Shown: positions 1 through 5,949 of the stretch, piece after piece
Numbering within the stretch: the first letter of the stretch is position 1
Layout of the letters: the number at the start of each line of letters is the position of its first letter
From: Leucobacter sp.
GTDB lineage: Bacteria > Actinomycetota > Actinomycetes > Actinomycetales > Microbacteriaceae
NCBI GenBank assembly: GCA_017990305.1
Contig: JAGNOB010000133.1
Coordinates: 1 to 6,023 of the forward strand
Length of the DNA: 6,023 nucleotides
Direction: 5' to 3'
Notes under the pieces: model-generated
What the model was told of the DNA's origin: nothing
Databases searched by the model: none
Seen by the model: the letters and a program-made list of their open reading frames with translations, nothing else
Program-made: the position numbers and the translations under genes

Positions 1-611
1 CCCGCGAGATGGGGGCGCCGATCCGCCGCCTCGTGCTCGCCGCGAACGAGAACAATGTGCTCGACGACTTCTTCCGCACCGGCATCTATGCGCCGCGGAC
101 CTCGGCAGACACCCATGCGACCTCTAGTCCGTCGATGGATATCTCAAAGGCGTCGAACCTTGAGCGATTCATCTTCGATCTCCTCGGCCGTGACCCTGAG
201 CGGTTGAACGCCGCGTGGCGCGAACTCGACGAGACCGGGCGGCTCGACCTTAGCGCGGACCTGCCGCGTTTCACGGGAGAGTTCGGCATTCTCAGCGGGA
301 CAAGTACCCATGCTGACCGTGTCGAGACGATCCGTTCGGTGCACGCTGAGAGCGGCGTGACCATCGATCCGCACACGGCTGACGGCGTGAAGGTTGCGCG
401 TGAGCACATCGAGCCGGGTGTGCCAATGCTCGTGCTTGAGACGGCGAAGCCCGAGAAGTTCCCCGAGATCGTGTTCGAAGCGACAGGGGAGCGGCTCGGC
501 CTGCCTGAGCACCTCGCCGGCCTGCTGGAGTTGCCACAGCACGTGACAGAGATGGCCGATGATGAGGCGACGCTCCGCGAATTCATCGCGGCTCGGGCGC
601 TCCGGGCGTAG
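1..611 (+). CDS. thrC: Threonine synthase, C-terminal part (5' end outside window)
   Basis: Threonine synthase is a PLP-dependent enzyme that converts O-phospho-L-homoserine to L-threonine and phosphate in the cytoplasm. The reading frame is already open at base 3, before the first ATG at 9, so the gene enters from the left and that ATG is internal. About 203 residues are visible. Family blocks in order are LVLAANENNVLDDFF (the 'NEND-VLD-FF' block), SPSMDISKASNLERF (the 'SPxMDI..SNxER' block) and DPHTADGVKVA, which matches the family's DPHTAxGxK segment near the C-terminus. The stretch ETAKPEKFPEIV is also typical of the C-terminal end. The PLP-binding lysine and the N-terminal half lie upstream of the window. 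The order of blocks fits the longer E. coli/fungal-type ThrC. The stop at 609-611 is 39 nt before the next gene, and I see no terminator hairpin between them, so read-through is possible. Confidence 0.93.
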   Translation, partial: REMGAPIRRLVLAANENNVLDDFFRTGIYAPRTSADTHATSSPSMDISKASNLERFIFDLLGRDPERLNAAWRELDETGRLDLSADLPRFTGEFGILSGTSTHADRVETIRSVHAESGVTIDPHTADGVKVAREHIEPGVPMLVLETAKPEKFPEIVFEATGERLGLPEHLAGLLELPQHVTEMADDEATLREFIAARALRA

Positions 612-636
612 ACTCCAGAACACATGGTCCACGGAT

Positions 637-644
637 AGAAGGGG
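637..644 (+). promoter_or_regulatory. Ribosome-binding site of the AI-2E family gene
   Basis: The purine run AGAAGGGG ends 6 nt before the GTG at 651. It supports that GTG as the start over the downstream ATG at codon 57, which would remove the whole N-terminal cytoplasmic segment. Confidence 0.6.
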
Positions 645-650
645 TCACCA

Positions 651-1862
651 GTGTTCGGACGCCGCACAGAGCAGGTACTTACTCGACGCATAGTTGAGCT
701 GGAACGACAGAGCGGCATTCGCGTGCCAGTCGGCGACGCTGCTGAGGGATCCCATCCCAAACCTGAGTCAAAAGCGGCCCGCAGCCGCGCAGGAGGCGCC
801 TGGGGCGACGGCTTCGGCATGGTTGCGACGCGGTCGTTGCAGATCATCATCGTGCTCGTGCTCACCGCGGGCGTTGTCTTCGGTCTACGCACCCTGAGCA
901 CCGTCTTCATCCCGATACTCCTTGCGCTCATCCTCGCGAGCACGTTCTCGCCGGTGATGCGCTGGCTGCGCGGTCATAAAGTGCCGTCTGCGCTCGCGAC
1001 AGTATTTGTGCTGCTCGGAATCCTCCTGCTCCTGACCGGAGTTGGGTGGCTCATCGTCTGGGCCGTCCGTGACGAATGGGATGAGCTCTCGAAGCAGGCA
1101 CAGGACGGCTTCGAACAGGTACTTGCCTGGGTGCAGACGCTGCCGTTCGCTCCCAGCTCTGAGCAGATCTCGGAGTGGCAAGACACAGTTGTCGACTTTG
1201 TGACAAGCTCGCAGTTCGGTTCGGGTGCGATCGCCGGCGTGAGCGCGATCACGAGCTTCGTCACCGGGCTTGTGCTGCTCATCGTCGTACTGTTCTTCTT
1301 CCTCAAGGATGGCCCGCAGATTTGGCAGTTTCTGCTGCGCCCATTCCGTGGCGAGGCACTAGCCCGTGCCGAGCGGGCAGGCGACAAGACGGTCTCTACC
1401 CTGGGTTCCTACGTCCGCGGAACCGCGGCCGTAGCCGCGGTCGACGCCATCGGAATCGGCATCGGTCTGTTCATCCTTGGCGTACCGCTCGCGCTGCCGC
1501 TCGCCGCGCTCGTGTTCATCCTCGCGTTCATCCCCATCGTCGGTGCCACCGTCGCGGGTATCCTCGCGGCGCTCGTCGCGTTGGTCGCTAACGGCCCGCT
1601 GAGCGCAGTACTCGTCGTCGGTGTGGTCGTGCTCGTCAACCAGCTCGAAGGCAACTTCCTTCAGCCTGTTCTCATGGGTCGTGCGTTGAAGCTGCACTCG
1701 CTCGTGATCCTGCTTGCTCTGACCATCGGCACCGTGCTCAGCGGTGTGCTTGGCGCGATCCTCGCGGTGCCCATCGCAGCGGTCGCTTGGGGCATCATTC
1801 AGGTCTGGGACGGTCCCAACCTGCCCGCCAAGCCCTTCCGGCCACGCGAAACGCGCGCGTAG
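651..1862 (+). CDS. AI-2E (PerM/TqsA, UPF0118) family membrane transporter
   Basis: This is a 403-residue polytopic inner-membrane protein of the AI-2E transporter family. Members have been linked to autoinducer-2 export (TqsA) and, in other bacteria, to sodium/proton exchange. The substrate here cannot be told from sequence. The first 57 or so residues are polar and probably cytoplasmic. Hydrophobic segments lie at about 63-80, 83-101, 115-138, 197-218, 256-278, 281-313, 317-332 and 350-382. The characteristic large amphipathic insert lies between the third and fourth segments (139-195). Family hallmarks are LAFIPIVGATVAG (291-303) and NQLEGNFLQPVLMG (330-343), followed by LKLHSLVILLAL. The total length is normal for a full-length member with a somewhat long N-terminal tail. 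It starts with GTG, supported by the upstream AGAAGGGG. It follows thrC by 39 nt and precedes the holin-like gene by 50 nt, so the three may share a transcript. Confidence 0.9.
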   Translation: MFGRRTEQVLTRRIVELERQSGIRVPVGDAAEGSHPKPESKAARSRAGGAWGDGFGMVATRSLQIIIVLVLTAGVVFGLRTLSTVFIPILLALILASTFSPVMRWLRGHKVPSALATVFVLLGILLLLTGVGWLIVWAVRDEWDELSKQAQDGFEQVLAWVQTLPFAPSSEQISEWQDTVVDFVTSSQFGSGAIAGVSAITSFVTGLVLLIVVLFFFLKDGPQIWQFLLRPFRGEALARAERAGDKTVSTLGSYVRGTAAVAAVDAIGIGIGLFILGVPLALPLAALVFILAFIPIVGATVAGILAALVALVANGPLSAVLVVGVVVLVNQLEGNFLQPVLMGRALKLHSLVILLALTIGTVLSGVLGAILAVPIAAVAWGIIQVWDGPNLPAKPFRPRETRA

Positions 1863-1900
1863 CAGCGCTCGCTTCTCCACCTCGGCCGTCCCCGACTACC

Positions 1901-1906
1901 GGAAGG
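1901..1906 (+). promoter_or_regulatory. Ribosome-binding site deciding the start of the small membrane protein
   Basis: GGAAGG lies 6 nt before the ATG at 1913. The frame is open further upstream, to 1787, but that part overlaps the preceding gene and reads as an unlikely polar, arginine-rich peptide. The site fixes 1913 as the start. Confidence 0.65.
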
Positions 1907-1912
1907 CACGCG

Positions 1913-2323
1913 ATGCGTCTCCTCTTTCAACTCGTCTCCCAGCTCGTGCTCGCAGCGATCGCGCTCGTCGTGATCCACTTCGCGCTGCCCGAGGTCACGC
2001 TTCACGTTGGCGGGTTCCTCGTGGCGCTCGCTGTCTTCACCGTGGCGCACGCGATACTCGGCCCATTCGTGTTGAGCGTCGCGCAGCGCTACGCGGCTCC
2101 GCTCGCTGGCGGTGTCGGCCTTGTGTCGACGCTGCTGGCGCTCTGGATCGCTTCGCTCTTTCAAGGCGGGATCGAGATTCACGGCCTCACCTCATGGCTG
2201 CTCGCTCCGCTCATCGTGTGGGTGATCACCGCGCTCGGGGGTTGGCTCTTCATGGCGCTGTTTGTGAACCGGTGGCTGAAGAAACGTGAGAACGCTCGAA
2301 TTGTGGCACGCGCCAAGCAATAA
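1913..2323 (+). CDS. Small four-helix membrane protein, phage-holin-IV/YvlD-like
   Basis: This 136-residue, strongly hydrophobic protein has four likely membrane helices at about residues 4-22, 34-54, 63-83 and 92-117. A short basic tail follows (NRWLKKRENARIVARAKQ), which probably faces the cytoplasm. Size, helix count and the pattern of a short polar hairpin between helices 3 and 4 (GGIEIHGLTSW) recall the '4 TMS phage holin superfamily IV'/YvlD group. These are often annotated 'phage holin family protein' in actinobacteria and are chromosomal proteins of unknown role, not lysis genes. I see no neighbouring endolysin or other phage gene. The match is by architecture and feel, not by a hard motif, so 'hypothetical membrane protein' is the safe fallback. 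It follows the AI-2E family gene closely and is probably co-transcribed with it. A GC-rich hairpin begins 17 nt after its stop. Confidence 0.72.
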   Translation: MRLLFQLVSQLVLAAIALVVIHFALPEVTLHVGGFLVALAVFTVAHAILGPFVLSVAQRYAAPLAGGVGLVSTLLALWIASLFQGGIEIHGLTSWLLAPLIVWVITALGGWLFMALFVNRWLKKRENARIVARAKQ

Positions 2324-2340
2324 CTGCCGTTCGCAACACG

Positions 2341-2385
2341 CGCGGGCGCACGCAAAATTCGGCCTCGATTTGTGCGCCCCCCGCG
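2341..2385 (+). terminator. GC-rich hairpin after the membrane-protein genes (terminator-like, no U-tract)
   Basis: CGCGGG (2341-2346) can pair with CCCGCG (2380-2385), and CGCAC (2347-2351) with GTGCG (2372-2376), leaving three extra C residues at 2377-2379. An alternative register pairs GGGCGCAC (2344-2351) with GTGCGCCC (2372-2379) as eight uninterrupted pairs. The loop is AT-richer than its surroundings. No run of T follows, so it is not a classical rho-independent terminator. It could be a U-less terminator, an RNA 3' stabiliser, or a structure upstream of the tRNA promoter. Confidence 0.4.
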
Positions 2386-2392
2386 GATGTGG

Positions 2393-2403
2393 GAATATAT
2401 ATG
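2393..2403 (+). promoter_or_regulatory. Possible promoter -10 region for tRNA-Glu
   Basis: The run GAATATATATG is a conspicuous AT-rich island in GC-rich DNA, about 45-55 nt upstream of the tRNA 5' end, where a -10 region would be expected. TTGTGC at 2370-2375 could be a -35 element, but the spacing is 17 nt only to the poor hexamer GAATAT and 20 nt to TATATA. The assignment rests mainly on the -10-like island. Confidence 0.33.
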
Positions 2404-2447
2404 AGTTGCAGCGGAGAGCTAAGGCTCAAAGCAAAAGCAACGCGTCC

Positions 2448-2520
2448 GGCCCTATCGTATAGCGGCCTAGTACGCCGCCCTCTCACGGCGGTAACGCGGG
2501 TTCGAATCCCGCTAGGGTCA
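2448..2520 (+). tRNA. tRNA-Glu, anticodon CTC
   Basis: A full 73-nt cloverleaf can be folded by eye. The acceptor stem is GGCCCTA (2448-2454) with TAGGGTC (2513-2519), including one G-T pair, and the discriminator is A2520. The D-stem is GTAT (2457-2460) with GTAC (2470-2473), closing on a T-G pair. The anticodon stem is CCGCC (2475-2479) with GGCGG (2487-2491). The anticodon loop CTCTCAC carries CTC at 2482-2484, which reads the glutamate codon GAG. The T-arm is GCGGG (2496-2500), loop TTCGAAT and CCCGC (2508-2512). The 3' CCA is not encoded, since CCG follows the discriminator, so CCA must be added enzymatically. A strong terminator follows 7 nt later, so this is a single-tRNA transcription unit. 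Confidence 0.97.
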
Positions 2521-2527
2521 CCGGATA

Positions 2528-2564
2528 GAAAGCCTCACCTTCGGGTGAGGCTTTCTTGGTTTTT
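2528..2564 (+). terminator. Rho-independent terminator of tRNA-Glu
   Basis: A perfect 12-bp stem (2528-2539 with 2544-2555) is capped by the stable tetraloop TTCG and followed by TTGGTTTTT. This is a textbook intrinsic terminator. It separates the tRNA from leuB, so leuB needs its own promoter downstream of about 2564. Confidence 0.93.
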
Positions 2565-2612
2565 GCGGCTGTCGTGTTGCCCGCCTCACCCCGCCGTGAC
2601 CGCACTCGGGAG

Positions 2613-2618
2613 TATGCT
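2613..2618 (+). promoter_or_regulatory. Candidate -10 element for leuB
   Basis: TATGCT fits the TAnnnT pattern of actinobacterial housekeeping -10 elements and lies 36 nt before the leuB start, between the tRNA terminator and the ribosome-binding site. No convincing -35 hexamer lies 16-19 nt upstream, where the DNA is C-rich. A short inverted repeat, GGAA-N7-TTCC (2619-2633), directly follows and could be an operator or chance. I see no leader peptide with a run of leucine codons, so no leucine attenuator is evident. Confidence 0.35.
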
Positions 2619-2642
2619 GGAAGTACCATTTCCACGCACAAT

Positions 2643-2648
2643 GAGGAG
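2643..2648 (+). promoter_or_regulatory. Ribosome-binding site deciding the leuB start
   Basis: GAGGAG lies 6 nt before the GTG at 2655. The frame is open upstream to 2556, but that would begin inside the tRNA terminator and add 33 residues ahead of a LeuB N-terminus that is already complete. GTG 2655 is therefore the start. Confidence 0.75.
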
Positions 2649-2654
2649 CACGTA

Positions 2655-3716
2655 GTGACCCGCACGATCAAGCTTGCAGTGATTCCCGGCGACGGTATCG
2701 GCCCGGAGGTGATCGAGCAGGCGAATCGCGTTATTGATGCGGTCGTAGCTGGTGGAGACGTTGTAGTCGAGCGCACTGAGTTCCAGCTCGGAGCCGAGCG
2801 CTTCCTGGCGACGGGCGAGACACTTCCTGAGATCGAGCAGGCCGCCATCGCGAGCCACGACGCGATCCTCTTTGGTGCAGTCGGGGGCGTCCCCGGAGAC
2901 GAGCGGCTCCGCTTCGCCAACATCGAGCGTGGGCTGCTGCTCAAGCTCCGCTTCGACTTCGAGCACTACGCGAATGTGCGCCCCTGCGTGCTATTTCCCG
3001 GTGTCGAGTCAACGCTCGCGAACCCGGGCACGGTTGACTTCGTCGTCGTGCGTGAGGGCACCGAAGGCCCCTACGTTGGCAATGGTGGGCGACTGCGCCC
3101 GGGCACGCCTGCCGAGGTCGCGACCGAGGTCTCGGTGAACACCGCGTTCGGCGTCGAGCGGGTCGTGCGCTACGCCTTCGAGACCGCGATGGCTCGTCCC
3201 CGCAAGAAGCTCACCTGGGTTCACAAGACCAACGTGCTCGTTCACGCCGGCCAGACCTGGCAGGGGGTTGTCGAGGCAGTCCGTGCGGAGTACCCCGATA
3301 TCGCCGTAGACTACATGCACGTCGATGCGGCAACGATCCACATGGTGCAGAACCCAGCACAGTTCGACGTGATCGTCACAGATAACCTCTTCGGCGACAT
3401 CCTCACCGACCTCGCTGGCGCGATCGGTGGCGGTATCGGTCTTGCAGCATCCGGGAACATCAACCCCGATGGATCATTCCCCAGCATGTTCGAGCCGGTG
3501 CATGGCTCAGCACCCGACATCGCTGGACAGCAGAAGGCAGACCCGACAGCGGCAATCCTCTCTGCGGGGCTCATGCTCGACCACCTCGGGCTCGCGGCCG
3601 AAGCCGACCGTCTCCGTGCCGCAGTTCGCGCCGACCGCGCCGCACACGGTTCCGCAGTTCGCGCCACCGCCGAGGTCGGCGACGCAATCATCGCGCAGAT
3701 TCCCGCGCGTTCGTAA
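2655..3716 (+). CDS. leuB: 3-isopropylmalate dehydrogenase
   Basis: This cytoplasmic enzyme oxidises and decarboxylates (2R,3S)-3-isopropylmalate with NAD+ to 2-oxo-4-methylpentanoate, the third step of leucine synthesis. From the GTG start the protein has 353 residues. Visible blocks are [10 protein letters not shown] (10-19), ILFGAVGG (71-78), the substrate-binding arginine region [10 protein letters not shown]...NVRP (91-110), [11 protein letters not shown] (132-142) with the catalytic tyrosine at 140, and HKTNV (190-194) with the catalytic lysine at 191. The Mg/Mn-binding aspartates are D224 in HVDAATIHM and D248 and D252 in GDILTDLAG. The C-terminal block [14 protein letters not shown] (279-292) completes the isocitrate/isopropylmalate dehydrogenase fold. 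VREGTEGPY replaces the VRELTGGIYFG of many other bacterial LeuB proteins. I recall this form in the actinobacterial subgroup (such as mycobacteria), which also resembles tartrate/malate dehydrogenases. ilvE, 56 nt downstream, supports a leucine role. Confidence 0.94.
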   Translation: MTRTIKLAVIPGDGIGPEVIEQANRVIDAVVAGGDVVVERTEFQLGAERFLATGETLPEIEQAAIASHDAILFGAVGGVPGDERLRFANIERGLLLKLRFDFEHYANVRPCVLFPGVESTLANPGTVDFVVVREGTEGPYVGNGGRLRPGTPAEVATEVSVNTAFGVERVVRYAFETAMARPRKKLTWVHKTNVLVHAGQTWQGVVEAVRAEYPDIAVDYMHVDAATIHMVQNPAQFDVIVTDNLFGDILTDLAGAIGGGIGLAASGNINPDGSFPSMFEPVHGSAPDIAGQQKADPTAAILSAGLMLDHLGLAAEADRLRAAVRADRAAHGSAVRATAEVGDAIIAQIPARS

Positions 3717-3725
3717 CCATGCTTC

Positions 3726-3741
3726 GTGCGCACCGGCGCAC
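3726..3741 (+). other. Short GC hairpin between leuB and ilvE
   Basis: GTGCGC and GCGCAC form a 6-bp stem with the 4-nt loop ACCG, 9 nt after the leuB stop. The following ACCCAGATTCTCTTT is only moderately T-rich. It may be a weak attenuator or an RNA-processing site that tunes ilvE relative to leuB, or nothing at all. It is too short to be called a terminator. Confidence 0.28.
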
Positions 3742-3759
3742 ACCCAGATTCTCTTTCCC

Positions 3760-3766
3760 AGAAAGG
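3760..3766 (+). promoter_or_regulatory. Ribosome-binding site deciding the ilvE start
   Basis: AGAAAGG lies 6 nt before the ATG at 3773. The frame is open upstream to 3719, but that extra arginine-rich stretch is not part of the family and lacks its own ribosome-binding site. Confidence 0.7.
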
Positions 3767-3772
3767 CGCGTC

Positions 3773-4876
3773 ATGTCTGACCTCACCTTCACTACCACCG
3801 AGGCGGATCGCCTCCCCGCGGCCGACCGCGAGGCCCTGCTGCAGGATCCCGGCTTCGGCGACCACTTCACTGACCACATGGTCTCGATCATCTGGACCCG
3901 CGAGGCGGGCTGGCACGACGCCCAGGTGCTCCCGTACGGGCCGATCCAGATGGATCCTGCGTCTTCGGTTCTGCACTACGGCCAGGAGATCTTTGAGGGG
4001 CTCAAGGCGTACCGTGCCGCAGACGGCTCGATTGTGACGTTCCGGCCTGAGGAAAATGCGCGTCGGCTCAACGAATCGGCCGAGCGTATCGCACTCCCAC
4101 AGCTGCCCGTCGACGTCTTCGTCGAGGCAGTCAACCGGCTTGTCGCAATCGACGCAGATTGGGTGCCGGCCGGCGCAGACCAGTCGCTCTACCTGCGCCC
4201 CTTCATGATTGCCGACGAGAGCTTCCTCGGAGTGCGGGCCGCCCAGCGTGCCCGCTTCATGGTCATCGCAAGCCCCGCCGGCCCCTACTTCACCGGCGGC
4301 GTGAAGCCCGTCTCGATCTGGCTGTCGCAAGATTTCTCTCGCGCAGGCAACGGTGGCACCGGAGCAGCGAAGTGCGGCGGCAACTATGCCGCATCGCTCC
4401 TGCCGCAGAACGTGGCTGCCGAGAATGGTTGCCAGCAGGTGCTCTTCACCGATTCGAACTCGCCAGACGTCATTGACGAGCTTGGCGGCATGAACCTCTT
4501 CCTTGTGCGCAACGATCAGACGCTGCTTACTCCCGCGCTTAACGGCAACATCCTGCCAGGCATCACCCGGAAGAGCCTGATCCAGCTCGCCAAGGATCGC
4601 GGCTACGCCGTCGAAGAACGAGCGGTCACGGTCACTGAGTGGCGCGAGGGCGTCGCAGACGGCAGCATCACTGAGGCCTTTGCGTGCGGTACTGCAGCGG
4701 TGATCACTCCCATCGGCCAGCTCAAGTCGCCCGACTTCACGATCGACTTCGGTGATCGCTCACCGGGGGAGTTCACACTGTCGCTGCGCGAAGAGCTCAC
4801 GGGCATGCAGTACGGCACCCGTGAGGATCGCCACGGTTGGTTGACGCAGGTGCCCGTCGCGGGCGCTGCGGCGTAA
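3773..4876 (+). CDS. ilvE: Branched-chain amino-acid aminotransferase
   Basis: This PLP enzyme of fold type IV swaps the amino group between glutamate and the 2-oxo acids of leucine, isoleucine and valine. The protein has 367 residues, close to the usual length of the longer (eukaryote/actinobacterial-type) BCAT. Key parts are [14 protein letters not shown] (68-81), with the phosphate-binding arginine at 81, and [16 protein letters not shown] (91-106). Further on are SLYLRPFMI (138-146) and the [13 protein letters not shown] block, with the PLP-linking lysine at 200. The segment DELGGMNLF (235-243) carries the conserved glutamate at 236, [13 protein letters not shown] (256-268) binds cofactor, and [12 protein letters not shown] (303-314) is the C-terminal active-site loop. 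No key residue is missing. LeuB makes the oxo acid that this enzyme aminates to leucine, so the neighbouring genes catalyse closely linked steps. The next gene begins 14 nt after its stop. Confidence 0.95.
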   Translation: MSDLTFTTTEADRLPAADREALLQDPGFGDHFTDHMVSIIWTREAGWHDAQVLPYGPIQMDPASSVLHYGQEIFEGLKAYRAADGSIVTFRPEENARRLNESAERIALPQLPVDVFVEAVNRLVAIDADWVPAGADQSLYLRPFMIADESFLGVRAAQRARFMVIASPAGPYFTGGVKPVSIWLSQDFSRAGNGGTGAAKCGGNYAASLLPQNVAAENGCQQVLFTDSNSPDVIDELGGMNLFLVRNDQTLLTPALNGNILPGITRKSLIQLAKDRGYAVEERAVTVTEWREGVADGSITEAFACGTAAVITPIGQLKSPDFTIDFGDRSPGEFTLSLREELTGMQYGTREDRHGWLTQVPVAGAAA

Positions 4877-4877
4877 T

Positions 4878-4882
4878 AAGGA
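4878..4882 (+). promoter_or_regulatory. Ribosome-binding site of the FAH-family gene
   Basis: AAGGA lies directly after the ilvE stop and 8 nt before the ATG at 4891. Together with the 14-nt gap it indicates translation from a shared ilvE transcript. It argues against the in-frame upstream start at 4837, which lies inside ilvE. Confidence 0.7.
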
Positions 4883-4890
4883 ATACACAG

Positions 4891-5679
4891 ATGAAGATTG
4901 CACGTTTTGAGGCTGACGGCGAGATCTCGTTCGGCATCCTTGACCAGGCCGAAGACGGCAATGGGGTCGAGATTGTTGAGCTCATGGGCGACCCAATCGT
5001 CGCCGGCTTCGACACAACGGGTAAGCGTTTCCGATTCGAAGACGTGCGCCTTCTCGCGCCCGTCATTCCCCGTTCGAAGATTGTGTGCGTCGGCAAGAAC
5101 TACGCCGACCACATCGAGGAGATGAAAAATGTCACCGGAGGTGACGCTCCAACCGAGCCGCTGCTGTTCCTCAAGCCAAACACCTCGGTGATTGGACCAG
5201 GCGGCACCATTGTTCGGCCCGAGGTCTCCGAGCGTGTTGAACACGAGGGTGAACTCGCCATGGTGATCGGCGCAATCGCGAAGAACGTGCCGGAGGAGCG
5301 GGCACTCGAGTACGTCTTCGGGTTTACCTGCGCGAACGACGTCTCGGCACGCGATATCCAGATCAAGGACGGGCAGTGGACGCGGGGCAAGGGCTTCGAC
5401 ACGTTCTGCCCACTCGGGCCGGTCATTGAGACTGACCCTGACCTCGCCGACGCGCGCGTCACTACGCGTGTGAACGGTGAGACTCGGCAGGACGGCAGCA
5501 CGTCGCAGCTCATTTTCTCACTCGCACGGATCGTCGCGCACGCCTCGCAGGCGTTCACGCTGCTGCCGGGTGACGTGATCCTCACGGGCACGCCCGCCGG
5601 TGTGGGGTTGCTTGAGGCTGGCGACGTCGTTGAGGTCGAGGTGGAAGGTATCGGAATCCTCCGCAACACCGTCGCATAG
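4891..5679 (+). CDS. Fumarylacetoacetate hydrolase (FAH) family protein
   Basis: This 262-residue enzyme belongs to the FAH superfamily: metal-dependent hydrolases, decarboxylases and isomerases acting on 2-oxo acids such as acylpyruvates, oxaloacetate or 2-hydroxyhepta-2,4-dienedioate. After a short N-terminal domain (1-60) the catalytic domain begins with [15 protein letters not shown] (64-78). The metal ligands are visible as E119 and E121 in [10 protein letters not shown] and D150 in [12 protein letters not shown]167 in [14 protein letters not shown] and the loop LTGTPAGVG (231-239) complete the active site. All expected catalytic positions are present and the length is typical. It follows ilvE by 14 nt and is probably its operon partner. 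From memory, FAH-family genes sit near leuB and gltX in mycobacteria, so the position is a conserved actinobacterial one. The real substrate is not deducible; database names such as '2-hydroxyhepta-2,4-diene-1,7-dioate isomerase' would be over-annotation. Confidence 0.9.
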   Translation: MKIARFEADGEISFGILDQAEDGNGVEIVELMGDPIVAGFDTTGKRFRFEDVRLLAPVIPRSKIVCVGKNYADHIEEMKNVTGGDAPTEPLLFLKPNTSVIGPGGTIVRPEVSERVEHEGELAMVIGAIAKNVPEERALEYVFGFTCANDVSARDIQIKDGQWTRGKGFDTFCPLGPVIETDPDLADARVTTRVNGETRQDGSTSQLIFSLARIVAHASQAFTLLPGDVILTGTPAGVGLLEAGDVVEVEVEGIGILRNTVA

Positions 5680-5703
5680 GCGCCTCAGCAGCGCTGGCAA
5701 GAG

Positions 5704-5740
5704 CCGCCCACACCCGCGCCGGGTGTGGGCGGTTTCTCTG
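5704..5740 (+). terminator. Rho-independent terminator of the leuB-ilvE-FAH unit
   Basis: A perfect 12-bp GC-rich stem (5704-5715 with 5721-5732) with loop GCGCC is followed by TTTCTCTGTG. The U-tract is modest, but the stem is very stable and starts 24 nt after the FAH-family stop. It closes the transcription unit before the repeat-rich region. Confidence 0.85.
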
Positions 5741-5752
5741 TGTGCTGTCCCG

Positions 5753-5857
5753 CCCCTGCTTCCTGGCCCTGCCCCTGCTTCCTGCCCTGCCCCTGCCCTG
5801 CTTCCTCGCCCTGCCCCTGCTTCCTGGCCTGCCCCCTTGCTTCCTGCTCCTGCCCCC
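5753..5857 (+). repeat. C/T-rich imperfect tandem repeat (about 19-nt unit)
   Basis: The core GCTTCCT recurs five times, starting at 5758, 5777, 5800, 5819 and 5839, with spacings of 19, 23, 19 and 20 nt. The approximate unit is CTGCCCCTGCTTCCTGGC. The third interval carries an extra 4 nt. The + strand has no A from 5713 to 5857 (145 nt), which includes the terminator 3' arm. The complementary strand therefore has no T and several runs of three to five G. Open frames across it give low-complexity peptides with no recognisable domain, so I regard it as non-coding. Confidence 0.8.
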
Positions 5858-5859
5858 AC

Positions 5860-5946
5860 GCGCTGAAAAGACCTCCTCTCAGCGAGATGACGTGCCTTTT
5901 GCTGCAAATTAGGCATGACTTCGCTGAAGTGATGGTCTTTCAGCGC
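5860..5946. repeat. 87-nt imperfect palindrome centred on base 5903
   Basis: The outer arms GCGCTGAAA (5860-5868) and TTTCAGCGC (5938-5946) pair exactly about the centre T5903. After one bulged A, GACC (5870-5873) pairs with GGTC (5934-5937). Near the centre, CGTGCCT (5891-5897) pairs with AGGCATG (5911-5917, one G-T pair) and TTTGC (5898-5902) with GCAAA (5904-5908), leaving TT (5909-5910) bulged. The arms contain unit 5861-5884 and its inverted partner 5922-5945. As RNA or single-stranded DNA it could form a long hairpin or a cruciform. Confidence 0.75.
5861..5884 (-). repeat. 24-nt palindromic unit, copy 1 (inverted)
   Basis: It has the form CGCTGA-N12-TCAGCG. Read on the - strand it continues GAGGAGGTCTT before the closing arm, matching the other two copies, which carry GATGGTCTT and GATGGCCTT there. 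Its orientation is opposite to copies 2 and 3. Confidence 0.7.
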
Positions 5947-5949
5947 CTT
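5918..5949 (+). repeat. 32-nt direct repeat, copy 2 of the palindromic unit
   Basis: It holds the 24-nt CGCTGA-N12-TCAGCG unit at 5922-5945 within a 32-nt block running from ACTT to CCTT. It is identical to the next 32 nt except for two transitions (A/G at 5928, T/C at 5936). It can fold alone into a hairpin with about 7 bp. Confidence 0.85.

Noticed and set aside
1913..2323. Prophage lysis holin
   Set aside because: No endolysin, phage structural gene or integrase is nearby, and composition matches the neighbouring housekeeping genes. The 'holin' name reflects family membership only.
2556..2654. N-terminal extension of leuB from the upstream in-frame start
   Set aside because: It would begin in the tRNA terminator and lacks family similarity. 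The GTG at 2655 has a good GAGGAG site at the right distance and gives a complete LeuB N-terminus.
2565..2654. Leucine attenuator or riboswitch ahead of leuB
   Set aside because: No short leader frame with clustered leucine codons and no competing terminator/antiterminator stems are visible in the 90 nt available.
3311..4330. A 339-codon open frame on the - strand across the leuB/ilvE junction
   Set aside because: It lies antisense to two clearly recognised enzymes. Long shadow frames are expected opposite GC-rich genes, and its peptide has no recognisable domain.
5518..5916. A 132-codon - strand frame with a Gly/Ala/Ser-rich repeated peptide
   Set aside because: The repetitive peptide is the translation of the C/T-rich tandem repeat, and the rest is antisense to the FAH-family gene. 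No convincing ribosome-binding site or domain is seen.
5860..5946. Intrinsic terminator
   Set aside because: Neither side has a U-tract directly after the stem, and a strong terminator already exists at 5704-5740. It is kept as a palindromic repeat.
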